Assembly (NCBI GenBank): GCA_003141795.1
Contig: PLNO01000389.1
Span: forward strand, 12,522-42,787
DNA length: 30,266 nucleotides
From: Spirochaetaceae bacterium
Lineage (GTDB): Bacteria > Spirochaetota > Spirochaetia > SZUA-6 > Fen-1364
Reading direction: 5' to 3'
A program made the position numbers and the translations under genes. Of this stretch, positions 7,151 through 15,571 are shown in pieces. The stretch's first letter is position 1. The number at the start of each line of letters is the position of its first letter. Below the pieces are notes generated by a model. It had not been told where the DNA came from. It made no database searches and saw nothing but the letters and a program-made list of their open reading frames with translations.

Positions 7151-8223
7151 GCACACTCATCATACGCGAGCTGGCCGCCGGACAGGGGCCCGTTGCCCTG
7201 GTCACCGTGGTCAGCACGGAAGGCTCGGCGCCACGCCATGCGGGCTCGAAGATGATCGTGCGCCCCGACCGCAGCATCAGCGGCACGGTGGGTGGCGGCC
7301 GTCCCGAAGCCGCGGCGATCGAGGCCGCCATCGCCTGCATCGCCGCGGGGCGCCACGAGCTCATCTCCGTGGAGATGCAGGGAACGGAAGCGGAGGGCAA
7401 CGACCTCCTCTGCGGCGGACGGGTCCTCCTCCTCGTCGAGTGCATCGCGGAGCGCGAGGTGTATCGCGCGGCATCGCGTCTGCTCGGGACCGGGGAGAGG
7501 TCGCTGCTCGCCAAGCGGTTCGCGGGCAGTGCGGCGGGTGCGGAGGCCGGCGGTGTGACCTCCACGTCCGTCGTCGTGTCTACGGCGCTTCTCGACGCCG
7601 CCGGCTCCCGTGTTGCAGGGGACGCCGTTCCCGTCGACGCGGAAACCGCGGCTCACTCGGCGCAGAGCGGCAGGCCCCGCTACGCTGAGGAACAGTCGCT
7701 CTTCTACGATCCGCTCGTTCCCGACGAGAAGCTCCTCATCTTCGGGGCGGGTCACGTGGGCAAGGCCATCGCCGCGGCGGCGGTCGGCCTCGGGTTCGCC
7801 GTCACCGTGGCGGATGACAGGCCCGAGTACCTCGATCCGCGGCGTTTCCCCGCGGGTGTGGCCACTGCGAGCGGGAGCTTCACGGAGATCGCGAAAGCCT
7901 ACCCGTGGGACAGCGCGACCTACGCGGTGATCGTCACCCGCGGACACCTCTTCGACCTGGAATGCGTCCGCGCCGTCCTCGGCCGGACGTGGCGCTACGC
8001 CGGGTTCATGGGGAGCAGCCGCAAGGTGGAGCTTCTCCTCGACCAGGTCCGCAGGGACGGGGCCGACCCCGCCACGGTGGACCGGCTGCACGCCCCCATC
8101 GGCATCGACATCGAGGCGGAGACGCCCGAGGAGATCGCCGTCTCGATACTCGCGGAGATCGTCGCCGTGCGCCGGGGAGACGGGTCCCGGCACCCCTCCT
8201 CGCTATCGAAAGGAAGGCATTGA
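7147..8223 (+). CDS. xdhC: XdhC/CoxI-family molybdenum hydroxylase maturation protein
   Basis: A 358-residue protein with the two XdhC parts. The N-terminal XdhC_CoxI domain has VTVVSTEGSAPRHAGSKMIV, GTVGGGRPEA (residues 47-55) and LLCGG (Cys89). The C-terminal Rossmann-like XdhC_C domain begins with LLIFGAGHVGKAIA (GAGHVG at 200-205) and contains VIVTRGHLFDLE and YAGFMGSSRK. XdhC binds molybdenum cofactor, helps exchange its oxo ligand for sulfur, and delivers it to xanthine-dehydrogenase-type enzymes. It starts with GTG 7147, overlapping mogA by 4 bp, and overlaps yqeC by 4 bp. In this selenium-linked cluster it may serve a selenium-dependent hydroxylase; no xdh structural gene is in the window. 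Confidence 0.9.
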   Translation: MSTLIIRELAAGQGPVALVTVVSTEGSAPRHAGSKMIVRPDRSISGTVGGGRPEAAAIEAAIACIAAGRHELISVEMQGTEAEGNDLLCGGRVLLLVECIAEREVYRAASRLLGTGERSLLAKRFAGSAAGAEAGGVTSTSVVVSTALLDAAGSRVAGDAVPVDAETAAHSAQSGRPRYAEEQSLFYDPLVPDEKLLIFGAGHVGKAIAAAAVGLGFAVTVADDRPEYLDPRRFPAGVATASGSFTEIAKAYPWDSATYAVIVTRGHLFDLECVRAVLGRTWRYAGFMGSSRKVELLLDQVRRDGADPATVDRLHAPIGIDIEAETPEEIAVSILAEIVAVRRGDGSRHPSSLSKGRH

Positions 8224-8963
8224 GCGATTATAGCGCCTTCCTCCAGCGCTGCTTCCTCCCCGGCGCCGTGTACGCGTTCGTCGGTGCAGGGGGGAAAACC
8301 ACGGCGATTCTGAAAGTCGCGGAGCTCTGCGCCGGCCAGGGTATGCGCGTGCGCATCACCACGACGACCCGTTTTGGCAGGGAGGAGGTTTCCCGCTATC
8401 CGCTCGCCTTCGCCTCGGATGCCGGCGGATTCCTCGAAGCGGTGGACGCCGCCGAACGGGTGTGCGTGATCGCCTCCGCTCCGGACGGCTCTGCTTCCAA
8501 GCTCCTCGGCGTCCACCCCCTGTTCATCGATGCCGTGCGGCCCCGGTCGGACCTCCTCATCCTCGTCGAGGCCGACGGGGCCCGGCACAGGCCGCTGAAG
8601 GTCCCCACGGCCCGCGATCCCGTGATCCCCCGCATCTCCGCGGCGGTCTTCGGCCTCATGGGCGCCTCGGGTTTCGGAGAGGCCATCGCGGAAGAGCATT
8701 GCTACAACCACGAGGCCGCGTTGCGGCTCCTGGGCAGGACGGGCGGCAGCTTCGACGCGCCGGGCCTGGCCGTGCTCGCCGTGCACCCTGAAGGGCTGCG
8801 GAAGGGGGTGCTCCCCGGCATGGCATTTCACGTCATCATCAACCAGGCGGATCTTTCGGAGAAACGCACGATCGCGCACGAGGCGGTGAGCGCCATCAGG
8901 GCCGCGGGGGCGGGGGCAACGCTGCTCTCCTGCCAGGAGGAGCGAATCTACGAGTCCCTCTGA
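8220..8963 (+). CDS. yqeC: YqeC-family accessory protein of selenium-dependent molybdenum hydroxylases
   Basis: A 247-residue protein with a P-loop-like FVGAGGKTTAI (GAGGKTT at 22-28), ITTTTRFG, and VEADGARHRPLK (115-126), the hallmarks of YqeC, a putative nucleotide-binding factor found with orphan selD and yqeB. The start is TTG 8220, overlapping the xdhC stop by 4 bp and preceded by AAGGAAGG; no ATG or GTG is positioned before the conserved P-loop. The biochemical role is not established for the family: it is assigned to the selenium-dependent molybdenum hydroxylase system by phylogenetic profile and gene neighbourhood, which this locus reproduces. Confidence 0.88.
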   Translation: MSDYSAFLQRCFLPGAVYAFVGAGGKTTAILKVAELCAGQGMRVRITTTTRFGREEVSRYPLAFASDAGGFLEAVDAAERVCVIASAPDGSASKLLGVHPLFIDAVRPRSDLLILVEADGARHRPLKVPTARDPVIPRISAAVFGLMGASGFGEAIAEEHCYNHEAALRLLGRTGGSFDAPGLAVLAVHPEGLRKGVLPGMAFHVIINQADLSEKRTIAHEAVSAIRAAGAGATLLSCQEERIYESL

Positions 8964-9000
8964 CCGCGGCCCCGGGACCAGTCCGCGCCCCATCGCCCTG

Positions 9001-9777
9001 GTGAAAGGCGCAGGCGACCTCGCCACAGGGGTCGCGCTCGCGCTCCATCGGGCCGGCATGTCCGTTCTCATGACCGAGCTTGCCGAGCCGACGGCCGTGC
9101 GGCTGGCGGTGAGCTTCGCCTCCGCCGTCTACGACGGGGTGTCTGTCGTGGACGGCGTCAGGGCGGAGCGCGCAACGGCGGGGACGTGGACAGCCGTGGC
9201 CGGACGGGGAAACGTCGCGGTGCTCGTCGACCCCGACGCACGGATCCTGACGGCGATCCGCCCGACGGTCATCGTGGATGCGATAATGGCCAAGCGCAAT
9301 CTCGGCACGAGGCGGCAGGAGGGCGTGGTCGTCGTGGCACTGGGCCCCGGCTTCACCGCCGGGGGCGACGTTGACGCCGTGGTGGAGACTCTCCGGGGGC
9401 CGGACATGGGCCGCGTGATGCGGCAGGGCTCGGCACGCCCCGACACCGGCATGCCCGGGGAGATCGGCGGCAGGGCGGGGGACAGGGTCCTCAGGGCGCC
9501 TGCAGCGGGCAGGATGGCGCCCGCGCGGCGGATAGGCGACGTGGTGAAGCGCGGGGAGCCGCTCTTCAGCGTCGCAGGGATCACCGTCGTCGCTCCGTTC
9601 GACGGATGCCTGCGCGGCCTCATCCACGGGGGGGCCCTTGTGGCGGAAGGGCTGAAGGTCGGGGACCTCGACCCGCGGGCGGACCCGACTTTCGCCACGA
9701 CGGTCTCGGACAAGGCGCGCGCCATGGGTGTCGCGGTGATGGCCGCCGTCACGTCCGTGCGGCGTGAGCGTGGCTGA
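9001..9777 (+). CDS. yqeB: YqeB-family selenium-dependent molybdenum hydroxylase system protein
   Basis: A protein of about 258 residues. It begins KGAGDLATGVALALHRAGM, the conserved YqeB opening, followed by VDPDARILTAIRPTVIVDAIMAKRN, VVALGPGFTAGGDVDAVVET and a C-terminal RAPAAGRMAPARRIGDVVKRGEPLF segment that resembles a small biotinyl/lipoyl-like beta barrel. GTG 9001 is the only standard start after the last in-frame stop (8887); conserved-looking residues RPIALV just before it suggest a non-standard start (CTG 8998 or ATC 8992) is possible. Here XdhC and YqeB are separate genes, whereas E. coli YqeB carries both parts. This is the last gene of the operon, 37 bp after yqeC and convergent with the GH32 gene. 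Confidence 0.85.
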   Translation: MKGAGDLATGVALALHRAGMSVLMTELAEPTAVRLAVSFASAVYDGVSVVDGVRAERATAGTWTAVAGRGNVAVLVDPDARILTAIRPTVIVDAIMAKRNLGTRRQEGVVVVALGPGFTAGGDVDAVVETLRGPDMGRVMRQGSARPDTGMPGEIGGRAGDRVLRAPAAGRMAPARRIGDVVKRGEPLFSVAGITVVAPFDGCLRGLIHGGALVAEGLKVGDLDPRADPTFATTVSDKARAMGVAVMAAVTSVRRERG

Positions 9778-9811
9778 GGCCTTTCGAATTCGCCCGACAG
9801 TCCATGTCGCG

Positions 9812-11239
9812 TTACCGCTCCAATACGGGGTGCAGCGAATAGGTCAGGGGTTTCATCTCCCAGGCATCGAAGCTGCTGAGGCTAACGGCGTCGTTCCAGC
9901 TCATCTCCAGTGAGTCCATTTCATGAAGGCATTCGACCATGTGGCTTACGCAGATCCGGCCGCCGTCGATGAAAACCTCGAGGACCGAGCGATCGATGAA
10001 GATGCGTATGTCGACCGCGCGAGCCGAATCCTCCGTCAGATTTTCGCAGCGCACAAGGGTGTCACGCACGTGGAAGAGCGAAGATTCGAGGCTGAGGAGC
10101 GGGGCCCGGATGCCTTTCGCGAGAGCGTGCAGATCGAGACTCGAGGTGCTGGTCAGGTTCACGCGAAGAAGGATCTCGCAGTTGCGGAGCGCCGGGGATT
10201 GGAAGCGCAAGCCGTTGGGGACCATTGTGCAGTCGTCTGTCTCAATGTGAACGCCGCGCAGGCGTTCCATCACGGGAGCGGGACCTTGCAGCAGGTCGCC
10301 CTTGTCGCCGAGACGGAGGAGGCGTGGAAGCGCCAGACATCCGTTCCACCCCAACCCCTTGGGAAAGGCACGTAGCCATGCCAGAAGGTACACGTCATTC
10401 GCCGGGCCGAAGATCGTGTTGGACGCGTAGTATTCCGAGGAATGGTCGACAGTGCCTTGTCTCATCGGCGTATAGAGGAGGTTCTCCTCGTCGAAGGAGC
10501 CCGCGAAGTACGTTACGGGCTCGAAAGGGGATCCGATGAGGATCCACGCGCCCTGCATCTGGAAGAAGTTCGGACATTCGAAGAGCTGGGTGCCGCGGGG
10601 AAAACCCTTGAGAATCCCACGATAGTCCCATTGCGACAGATCCCCCGCTTCGTTCGTGTAGAGAAGCACCACGGGAGTATCGTCGTCGCGCACAGCGGAG
10701 AGCACCATGTAGTAGGTCGGGCCCTTCCGGTAGATGTAGGGATCGCGCCAGTCGTTCTTGATCTTTGGCGTCCCCCGAGAATCCACGGTCAGGATCGGCG
10801 ATTCGGCCCGCGACCAGCCGATCATTTCCGCATCTCCGTACGCCGCGCGCTGCTGGTGCGGATTATTGTCGACATCGAATGGGACACTCGTATAGAAGAT
10901 GACCGCACGGCCGTTTCTGTCGATCGTGGCGCAGCCAGAGAAGCAGTGCTCCTCGCCGATCGAGGCGTCCGGGTACAGGGCAATCGGCATGTATTCCCAG
11001 TGAAGAAGGTCCTTCGATCGTGCGTGGCCCCAATGCAGGTGGTCCCACGAATCGCCAAAGGGGTTGAATTGATAGAAGACGTGGTAGTACCCCTGGAAGT
11101 AGATGGTGCCGTTGGGATCGTTCATCCATTGTGCGGGAGAATGAAAGTGGTATATCGGCCGTCGGGGATCCGCCAAAGCCCTCGACTCCGCGGCGCGGAT
11201 CCGCTCGTTCATTTTTTCATCGTGCAAAGAAAAGCTCAT
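9812..11239 (-). CDS. Glycoside hydrolase family 32 beta-fructosidase
   Basis: A 475-residue GH32 enzyme that hydrolyses terminal beta-fructofuranosyl bonds (sucrose, fructo-oligosaccharides, inulin or levan fragments). The three active-site motifs are present: WMNDPNG (38-44, nucleophile Asp41), RDP (165-167) and EC (221-222, acid/base Glu221). A C-terminal beta-sandwich follows from about residue 330, with IFIDRSVLEVFIDGG. There is no signal peptide, so it is cytoplasmic and acts after import. It is 18 bp downstream of the DeoR gene and probably co-transcribed. GGAGAGG lies 11 nt before ATG 11239. Sucrose versus longer fructan specificity cannot be read from the sequence. Confidence 0.93.
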   Translation of the reverse strand: MSFSLHDEKMNERIRAAESRALADPRRPIYHFHSPAQWMNDPNGTIYFQGYYHVFYQFNPFGDSWDHLHWGHARSKDLLHWEYMPIALYPDASIGEEHCFSGCATIDRNGRAVIFYTSVPFDVDNNPHQQRAAYGDAEMIGWSRAESPILTVDSRGTPKIKNDWRDPYIYRKGPTYYMVLSAVRDDDTPVVLLYTNEAGDLSQWDYRGILKGFPRGTQLFECPNFFQMQGAWILIGSPFEPVTYFAGSFDEENLLYTPMRQGTVDHSSEYYASNTIFGPANDVYLLAWLRAFPKGLGWNGCLALPRLLRLGDKGDLLQGPAPVMERLRGVHIETDDCTMVPNGLRFQSPALRNCEILLRVNLTSTSSLDLHALAKGIRAPLLSLESSLFHVRDTLVRCENLTEDSARAVDIRIFIDRSVLEVFIDGGRICVSHMVECLHEMDSLEMSWNDAVSLSSFDAWEMKPLTYSLHPVLER

Positions 11240-11257
11240 AGTGGATGAATCCTCTCC

Positions 11258-12025
11258 TTATGAAGAAGCGGAAATGATCTCGATGTTCATCTCCGCCAGG
11301 ACCGCGAGCTCGCTCTCGGCGAAGAGGCGATCGGTGAAGATCTTATGCACGACGTTCAGTGGGGCCACGATTCCGCCCGCCTGTTTGTCGAAGGTCGCCG
11401 ATCCCGCCAGCATGATGACCTGTCGTGTGGTGCGGATCATGGCGTTCAGGCTCGGTATCTGGGCCAGGTTCTCGTGCGTGAAACCCTCCCGAAGGCTGAT
11501 GCCGGATGGCTCGAGAAACAGAAGGTCTGCGCGGAGGTTCTGGAGCATTGTCTCCACGATGGCGCCGTTCAGGCTGTTGCCGAGGGGGTCGAAAATCCCG
11601 CCCGTGGAGATCAGGTGGAGATTCCCATTGCTCTTCAGCGCATCGAAAATGGCGAGCGAGTTGGTCACGACGCTGATGTGCGATTTTTTCTCCAACGACC
11701 GTGCGAGCAACAATGTCAGACGGGATCCCGGCAGGATGATCACCTGGCCCGTGTGGATGTTCTTCAACGCCTGTTCGACGATGGTGAGGTCCGTTTCGGT
11801 CGCAATTGATATCGGGGCTTCGAGTGCCGGGGGTTCCGATTTCAGCTCGACGACCGATGCCTTTCCGTATTCGCGCGTGATGACGTTCTGGAGCTCCAGC
11901 TGACGGAGATCCCGCCGCACGGTCGCCCCGTTGAGCCCGAAACGATCACAGATCTCCTGCACGGAGGCCGAATGCCTCGATTTGATGAACCGCAGGACCT
12001 CGTCAGCGCGTTTTGTTCTCGTCAT
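11258..12025 (-). CDS. DeoR-family transcriptional regulator
   Basis: A 255-residue DeoR regulator. The N-terminal winged helix-turn-helix is SVQEICDRFGLNGATVRRDLRQLE (about residues 20-43). The C-terminal domain is a sugar-phosphate sensor related to ribose-5-phosphate isomerase, with VVTNSLAIFDAL, LISTGG and DLLFLEPSGISLREGFT. ATG 12025 is chosen because it directly precedes the conserved helix-turn-helix; a start 69 nt upstream would cover the promoter and has no domain support. The ribosome-binding site is weak. It is first in the deoR-GH32 operon and divergent from the transporter operon, so it most likely represses both arms and is relieved by a sugar phosphate. Confidence 0.92.
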   Translation of the reverse strand: MTRTKRADEVLRFIKSRHSASVQEICDRFGLNGATVRRDLRQLELQNVITREYGKASVVELKSEPPALEAPISIATETDLTIVEQALKNIHTGQVIILPGSRLTLLLARSLEKKSHISVVTNSLAIFDALKSNGNLHLISTGGIFDPLGNSLNGAIVETMLQNLRADLLFLEPSGISLREGFTHENLAQIPSLNAMIRTTRQVIMLAGSATFDKQAGGIVAPLNVVHKIFTDRLFAESELAVLAEMNIEIISASS

Positions 12026-12064
12026 GCTGTTTCGTACACCATTTCCTGGCTGAACGCCAACTGA

Positions 12065-12094
12065 AGAGTAGCATGAACCCGTGTGAATAGTCAA
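12065..12094 (-). promoter_or_regulatory. Promoter of the deoR-GH32 operon
   Basis: On the minus strand TTGACT (12089-12094), an 18-bp spacer and TACTCT (12065-12070). Transcription would begin near 12058, about 33 nt before the DeoR start codon. Confidence 0.6.
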
Positions 12095-12113
12095 CGAATA
12101 GATTTAAATGATG

Positions 12114-12171
12114 AACATTTAATGGAATTATTGGAAAAATGTTGACAAATGATTGTACAGTGTTGTACTGT
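12114..12171 (+). promoter_or_regulatory. Promoter and operator region of the fructoside transporter operon
   Basis: TTGACA (12142-12147), an 18-bp spacer and TACTGT (12166-12171) form a near-consensus promoter. The spacer contains two TTGTAC direct repeats exactly 10 bp apart (12153 and 12163) and the inverted repeat ACAGT-N5-ACTGT (12157-12171), which overlaps the -10 box. Upstream, AACATTT (12114-12120) and AAATGTT (12137-12143) form a second inverted repeat that touches the -35 box. These are natural candidates for binding by the divergent DeoR regulator. Confidence 0.6.
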
Positions 12172-12199
12172 CGGGCAACACTCGTAAAAGGAGAGAGAC

Positions 12200-13501
12200 A
12201 TGAGACACTCGAGAGTCCTGTTTCTGACCCTGATTCTTCCGCTCGTTCTCAGCGTTGTCGCGTGCGGCCCGGCAAAGTCAGCGAACACGGCGGTAACGCT
12301 GTGGTTCCATGGAGGAACGGCGGAGGAGACTGCGGCGATGAAAGCGCAGATCGCGCGCTTCAATGCGTCGCAGAAGAAGTTCAAGGTCGCGATGACCGAG
12401 ATCCCGGGAGGCGCGGTCGCGGGCAGCGGGTACAATGACTCGGTGAACGCGGCAGCGGTTGCGGGGAAACTGCCGGACATCCTGGATCTGGACGGGCCGA
12501 ACCTCTACAACTACGCGTGGGCGGGCTTCCTCAAGGATCTGACGAACGTCGCCAGTGCGGACCTCAAGGCGGACCTCCTTCCCTCGCTGATCGAGCAGGG
12601 CATGTACAAGGGCAAGCTCTACGCCATCGGGCAGTACGACTCCGGTCTTGCCCTCGCCGGGCGGAAGTCGATGCTCCAGAAGGCCGGAGTCCGGATCCCC
12701 ACTGGCGTCAAGGACGCGTGGACAATGGCCGAGTTCAAGGGTGCCCTGGCCAAGCTGAAGGCGAGCCACCAGGCCGAGTACGCCATCGATCTGAAGATGA
12801 ACTACGGCGCCGGGGAGTGGCTGACCTATGCTTTCTCCCCGATCGTCTGGGGTTTCGGCGGGGACCTGATCAATCGCACGACCTGGGCCACCGCCGACGG
12901 AGTGCTGAACGGCCCCGAAGCCGTTGCGGCGATGAAGTTTTTTCAGAGCATGTTCACGCAGAAGCTGGCCAACCTGACTCCGGCAGACGACAATGATTTC
13001 GTCAATGGCAAGGCCGCCCTCGGTTTCTGCGGCCACTGGATGACGACGCCGTACTACAAGGCGTTCGGCGATGACTTCGTCCTTCTCCCGATGCCCAACT
13101 GGGGCAAGAAGGCGGTGACGGGAATGGGTTCCTGGGCATGGGCTATCTCGTCGCAGACGAAGAACCCCGATGGAGCATGGGCGTTCTTCCAGTTCATGCT
13201 GCAACCCGACGAGATTCTCGCCATCACCAATATCAACGGAGCGGTCCCTGGGAGGATCTCAGCTCTCGACAAGACCGACCTGTACAAGGAGGGGGGAAGG
13301 CTCGCCGTGTTTGCCGAGCAGCTGAAGTCCGGAGTCGCAGTTGCGCGTCCGGCGACTCCCGCATACCCTGCAGTCACCTCCGCGTTCTATACGGCGGCGG
13401 ACAGTATCGCCAAGGGTGGCGACGTAAAAGCGGAGCTGGACAAGGCGGTGGATAAGATCGACAAAGACATCAAGAGCAACAACGGCTATCCCGAGAAGTA
13501 A
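12200..13501 (+). CDS. ABC sugar transporter substrate-binding lipoprotein (CUT1/MalE type)
   Basis: A 433-residue extracellular binding protein of solute-binding family 1. The N-terminus is a lipoprotein signal: basic MRHSR, a hydrophobic core, then lipobox VVAC with the acylated Cys at residue 22. The mature part has VTLWFHGGTAEETAAMKAQI, LPDILDLDGPNLYNYA, MYKGKLYAIGQYDSG and a C-terminal AWAFFQFMLQPDE, all typical of oligosaccharide-binding proteins. A ribosome-binding site (AAAGGAGAG) precedes ATG 12200. It heads an operon with two permeases and faces the GH32/DeoR operon, so sucrose or fructo-oligosaccharides are the likely ligands (inference from context). Confidence 0.92.
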   Translation: MRHSRVLFLTLILPLVLSVVACGPAKSANTAVTLWFHGGTAEETAAMKAQIARFNASQKKFKVAMTEIPGGAVAGSGYNDSVNAAAVAGKLPDILDLDGPNLYNYAWAGFLKDLTNVASADLKADLLPSLIEQGMYKGKLYAIGQYDSGLALAGRKSMLQKAGVRIPTGVKDAWTMAEFKGALAKLKASHQAEYAIDLKMNYGAGEWLTYAFSPIVWGFGGDLINRTTWATADGVLNGPEAVAAMKFFQSMFTQKLANLTPADDNDFVNGKAALGFCGHWMTTPYYKAFGDDFVLLPMPNWGKKAVTGMGSWAWAISSQTKNPDGAWAFFQFMLQPDEILAITNINGAVPGRISALDKTDLYKEGGRLAVFAEQLKSGVAVARPATPAYPAVTSAFYTAADSIAKGGDVKAELDKAVDKIDKDIKSNNGYPEK

Positions 13502-13524
13502 GCGGGTATCGAATCGTTCCCGAG

Positions 13525-13550
13525 GGTGAGGTCCCGTCAGGGGCCTCACC
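13525..13550 (+). other. Intergenic hairpin between binding-protein and permease genes
   Basis: GGTGAGGTCCC pairs with GGGGCCTCACC (one T-G wobble) around a GTCA loop. Hairpins at this spot in binding-protein operons commonly protect the upstream message or reduce permease transcription, so that binding protein exceeds permease. No T-run follows, so it is not a full terminator. Confidence 0.6.
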
Positions 13551-13574
13551 GCTTCCGCGGTCGTCGACGAGGTC

Positions 13575-14657
13575 ATGGTGAAGAAGACGTCACTCAAAAG
13601 GCACGAAAGATACTGGGCTCTCGCGATGGGCCTCCCGGGGATGACGGTTCTCATCGTTTTCGTCGCCGTTCCGCTGATCCTCGGCCTGGGGTGGAGCTTC
13701 ACGAACAAGCGCCTCATATCGCCGTTGCCCACCCGCTGGATCGGGGGCGCGAACTATGCGAGCTTGCTCAGCCTGCGAACGATCCATCTCGAACCGATGC
13801 GCAACGCGCAGGGCGCCGTTCTCGTCGACGAGAACGGCGCTCCGCAATACGCGGCAGTGCGCGAGATCACGAAGAGCGATCCTTCCCTGCAGGACTTCAG
13901 CGAGTGGTTTCGAGTGAAGCGGGGGCGGGGGTACGTGGTGTGGCTGGCGAAGGACCCCTCCTTCATGAATGCCCTGGTCAACACGATCCGTTTCGTCCTG
14001 GTGATCGTTCCCTGTCAGGGAGGGCTCGCGCTGCTCCTTGCCCTGCTGGTCAATCAGCGCATCCGGGGCAAGAACGCCTTCCGCACGATCTTCTTCGCGC
14101 CGGTCGTCACCTCGATGGCAGTGGTCGCCGTCGTTTGGATCTTTCTCCTGAACCCTGAACAGGGAATCGTCAATTCCTTCCTCTCCTGGATGACGGGCGG
14201 GGGACTCCAGAAAATCCCGTGGCTGCCTGACCGGAGGTACGCCCCTGTCGCCATCTACATCGTCTCCATCTGGCAGTCCGCCGGCTTTCAGATGCTCATT
14301 TTCCTGGCGGGACTTCAATCCATTCCGGAGCAGTTGTACGAATCCGTACGCATCGACGGGGCGGGCCCGTGGCAAAGCTTCGCTTCCATCACCTTCCCGC
14401 TCTTGCGCAACACGACGATCTTCGTCGTGATCAGCACGACGATCCTCGCCTTCAGGGTCTTCACGCAGATCGACATCATGACAAAGGGCGGGCCACAGGA
14501 GAGCACGTCGTCCCTGATCTACTACGTCGTTCAGCAGGGCTTTCGTCAGCAGCACATAGGATACGCTTCGGCGGTGACCGTGGTGTTCTTCCTCTTCGTT
14601 CTCCTCGTCTCGGGCATTCAGAAGGGGCTTCTGAAATCATCGAGCGAGGTCGAGTAG
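13575..14657 (+). CDS. ABC sugar transporter permease (CUT1, MalF-like)
   Basis: A 360-residue inner-membrane permease. The first transmembrane helix is at about residues 18-40, and further helices begin near residues 134, 173, 225, 285 and 330. The cytoplasmic coupling loop (EAA motif) reads EQLYESVRIDGAGPWQSF, which docks to the ATPase. Between the usual NYASLL segment and the DPSFMNALVNTIRF entry of the second helix there is an extra hydrophilic stretch of about 60 residues (about 67-127) likely to face the periplasm. The ribosome-binding site before ATG 13575 is weak. Its stop is immediately followed by the second permease start. Confidence 0.92.
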   Translation: MVKKTSLKRHERYWALAMGLPGMTVLIVFVAVPLILGLGWSFTNKRLISPLPTRWIGGANYASLLSLRTIHLEPMRNAQGAVLVDENGAPQYAAVREITKSDPSLQDFSEWFRVKRGRGYVVWLAKDPSFMNALVNTIRFVLVIVPCQGGLALLLALLVNQRIRGKNAFRTIFFAPVVTSMAVVAVVWIFLLNPEQGIVNSFLSWMTGGGLQKIPWLPDRRYAPVAIYIVSIWQSAGFQMLIFLAGLQSIPEQLYESVRIDGAGPWQSFASITFPLLRNTTIFVVISTTILAFRVFTQIDIMTKGGPQESTSSLIYYVVQQGFRQQHIGYASAVTVVFFLFVLLVSGIQKGLLKSSSEVE

Positions 14658-15524
14658 ATGACGGTGTCCACTCTTCGGAGAAGCGGCGCCGTCGCGCTTT
14701 CATATGTCGTGCTCGCCGTGTTCTCCGCCTTCTTCCTCTTTCCCCTGGTGTTCATGATCGTCTCGTCGTTCAAGCCCGAGAAGGTCATCTTCGACGACCT
14801 TGCAACGATCTGGAGGGCGTTCGTCCCAACGCACGTCACCCTCGAGAATTACCGCTACGTCTTCAATCGGGTGCCCTTCTGGCGCTTCATGATGAACTCG
14901 GTCCTCATCACGGTGCTCACCGTGGGAATCGGGTTGATCTTCAACAGCATGCTCGCCTACGCGCTGGCCCGGCTCACCTGGCCAGGGAAGAGAATCGTTC
15001 TGATGGCCGTGATCGCGCTGGCGATCGTGCCCCTGGAGACCGTCGCCATCCCGATGCTCGTCATGGTGAATGGTTTCTGGTGGCCCGATGGGACCCGTGG
15101 ATGGCTCGACACCTACAGGGTCCAGATCATCCCGTTCATCACTGACGCCATGTCGACCTTCATGTTCTACCAGTTCTTCCTCGACCTGCCGAAGCCCATC
15201 GACGAAGCCGCGTACATGGAAGGCTGCAACCCCTTCCAGATCTACTCGAAAATCGTGGTTCCGCTCTCCCGACCTGTTTTCGCTACCGTCACGATCCTCA
15301 ACTCTCTCGCGATCTGGAACTCTTACCTCTGGCCGCTCATGGTCACCAGATCCGAAGCGGTCAGGCCTCTGCCCATCGGGATCACCGCTCTGTACGTTCT
15401 CAACATGCGCTGGGGGTATATCCTCGCCTTCGCCTCGCTCATCACCATTCCGATCCTCATCGTGTTCCTCGTCTTCCAGAAGTTCTTCGTTGCGAGCATC
15501 ACTTCAGCCGGGGTGAAAGGGTAG
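14658..15524 (+). CDS. ABC sugar transporter permease (CUT1, MalG-like)
   Basis: A 288-residue permease with six predicted transmembrane helices and the EAA coupling loop KPIDEAAYMEGCNPFQIYSK near residue 180. The N-terminal helix SYVVLAVFSAFFLFPLVFMIVSSFK and the NYRYVFNRVPFWRFMMNSVLI segment are standard for the MalG side of CUT1 importers. It starts one base after the first permease stop, so the two are translationally coupled. No ATPase gene follows; CUT1 systems often borrow a shared MsmK/MalK-type ATPase encoded elsewhere, which is likely here. Confidence 0.92.
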   Translation: MTVSTLRRSGAVALSYVVLAVFSAFFLFPLVFMIVSSFKPEKVIFDDLATIWRAFVPTHVTLENYRYVFNRVPFWRFMMNSVLITVLTVGIGLIFNSMLAYALARLTWPGKRIVLMAVIALAIVPLETVAIPMLVMVNGFWWPDGTRGWLDTYRVQIIPFITDAMSTFMFYQFFLDLPKPIDEAAYMEGCNPFQIYSKIVVPLSRPVFATVTILNSLAIWNSYLWPLMVTRSEAVRPLPIGITALYVLNMRWGYILAFASLITIPILIVFLVFQKFFVASITSAGVKG

Positions 15525-15571
15525 GGCGTCATGCTATGCTTCCAGGATCCGGTTGCGAGCGGAGGCGGGCG

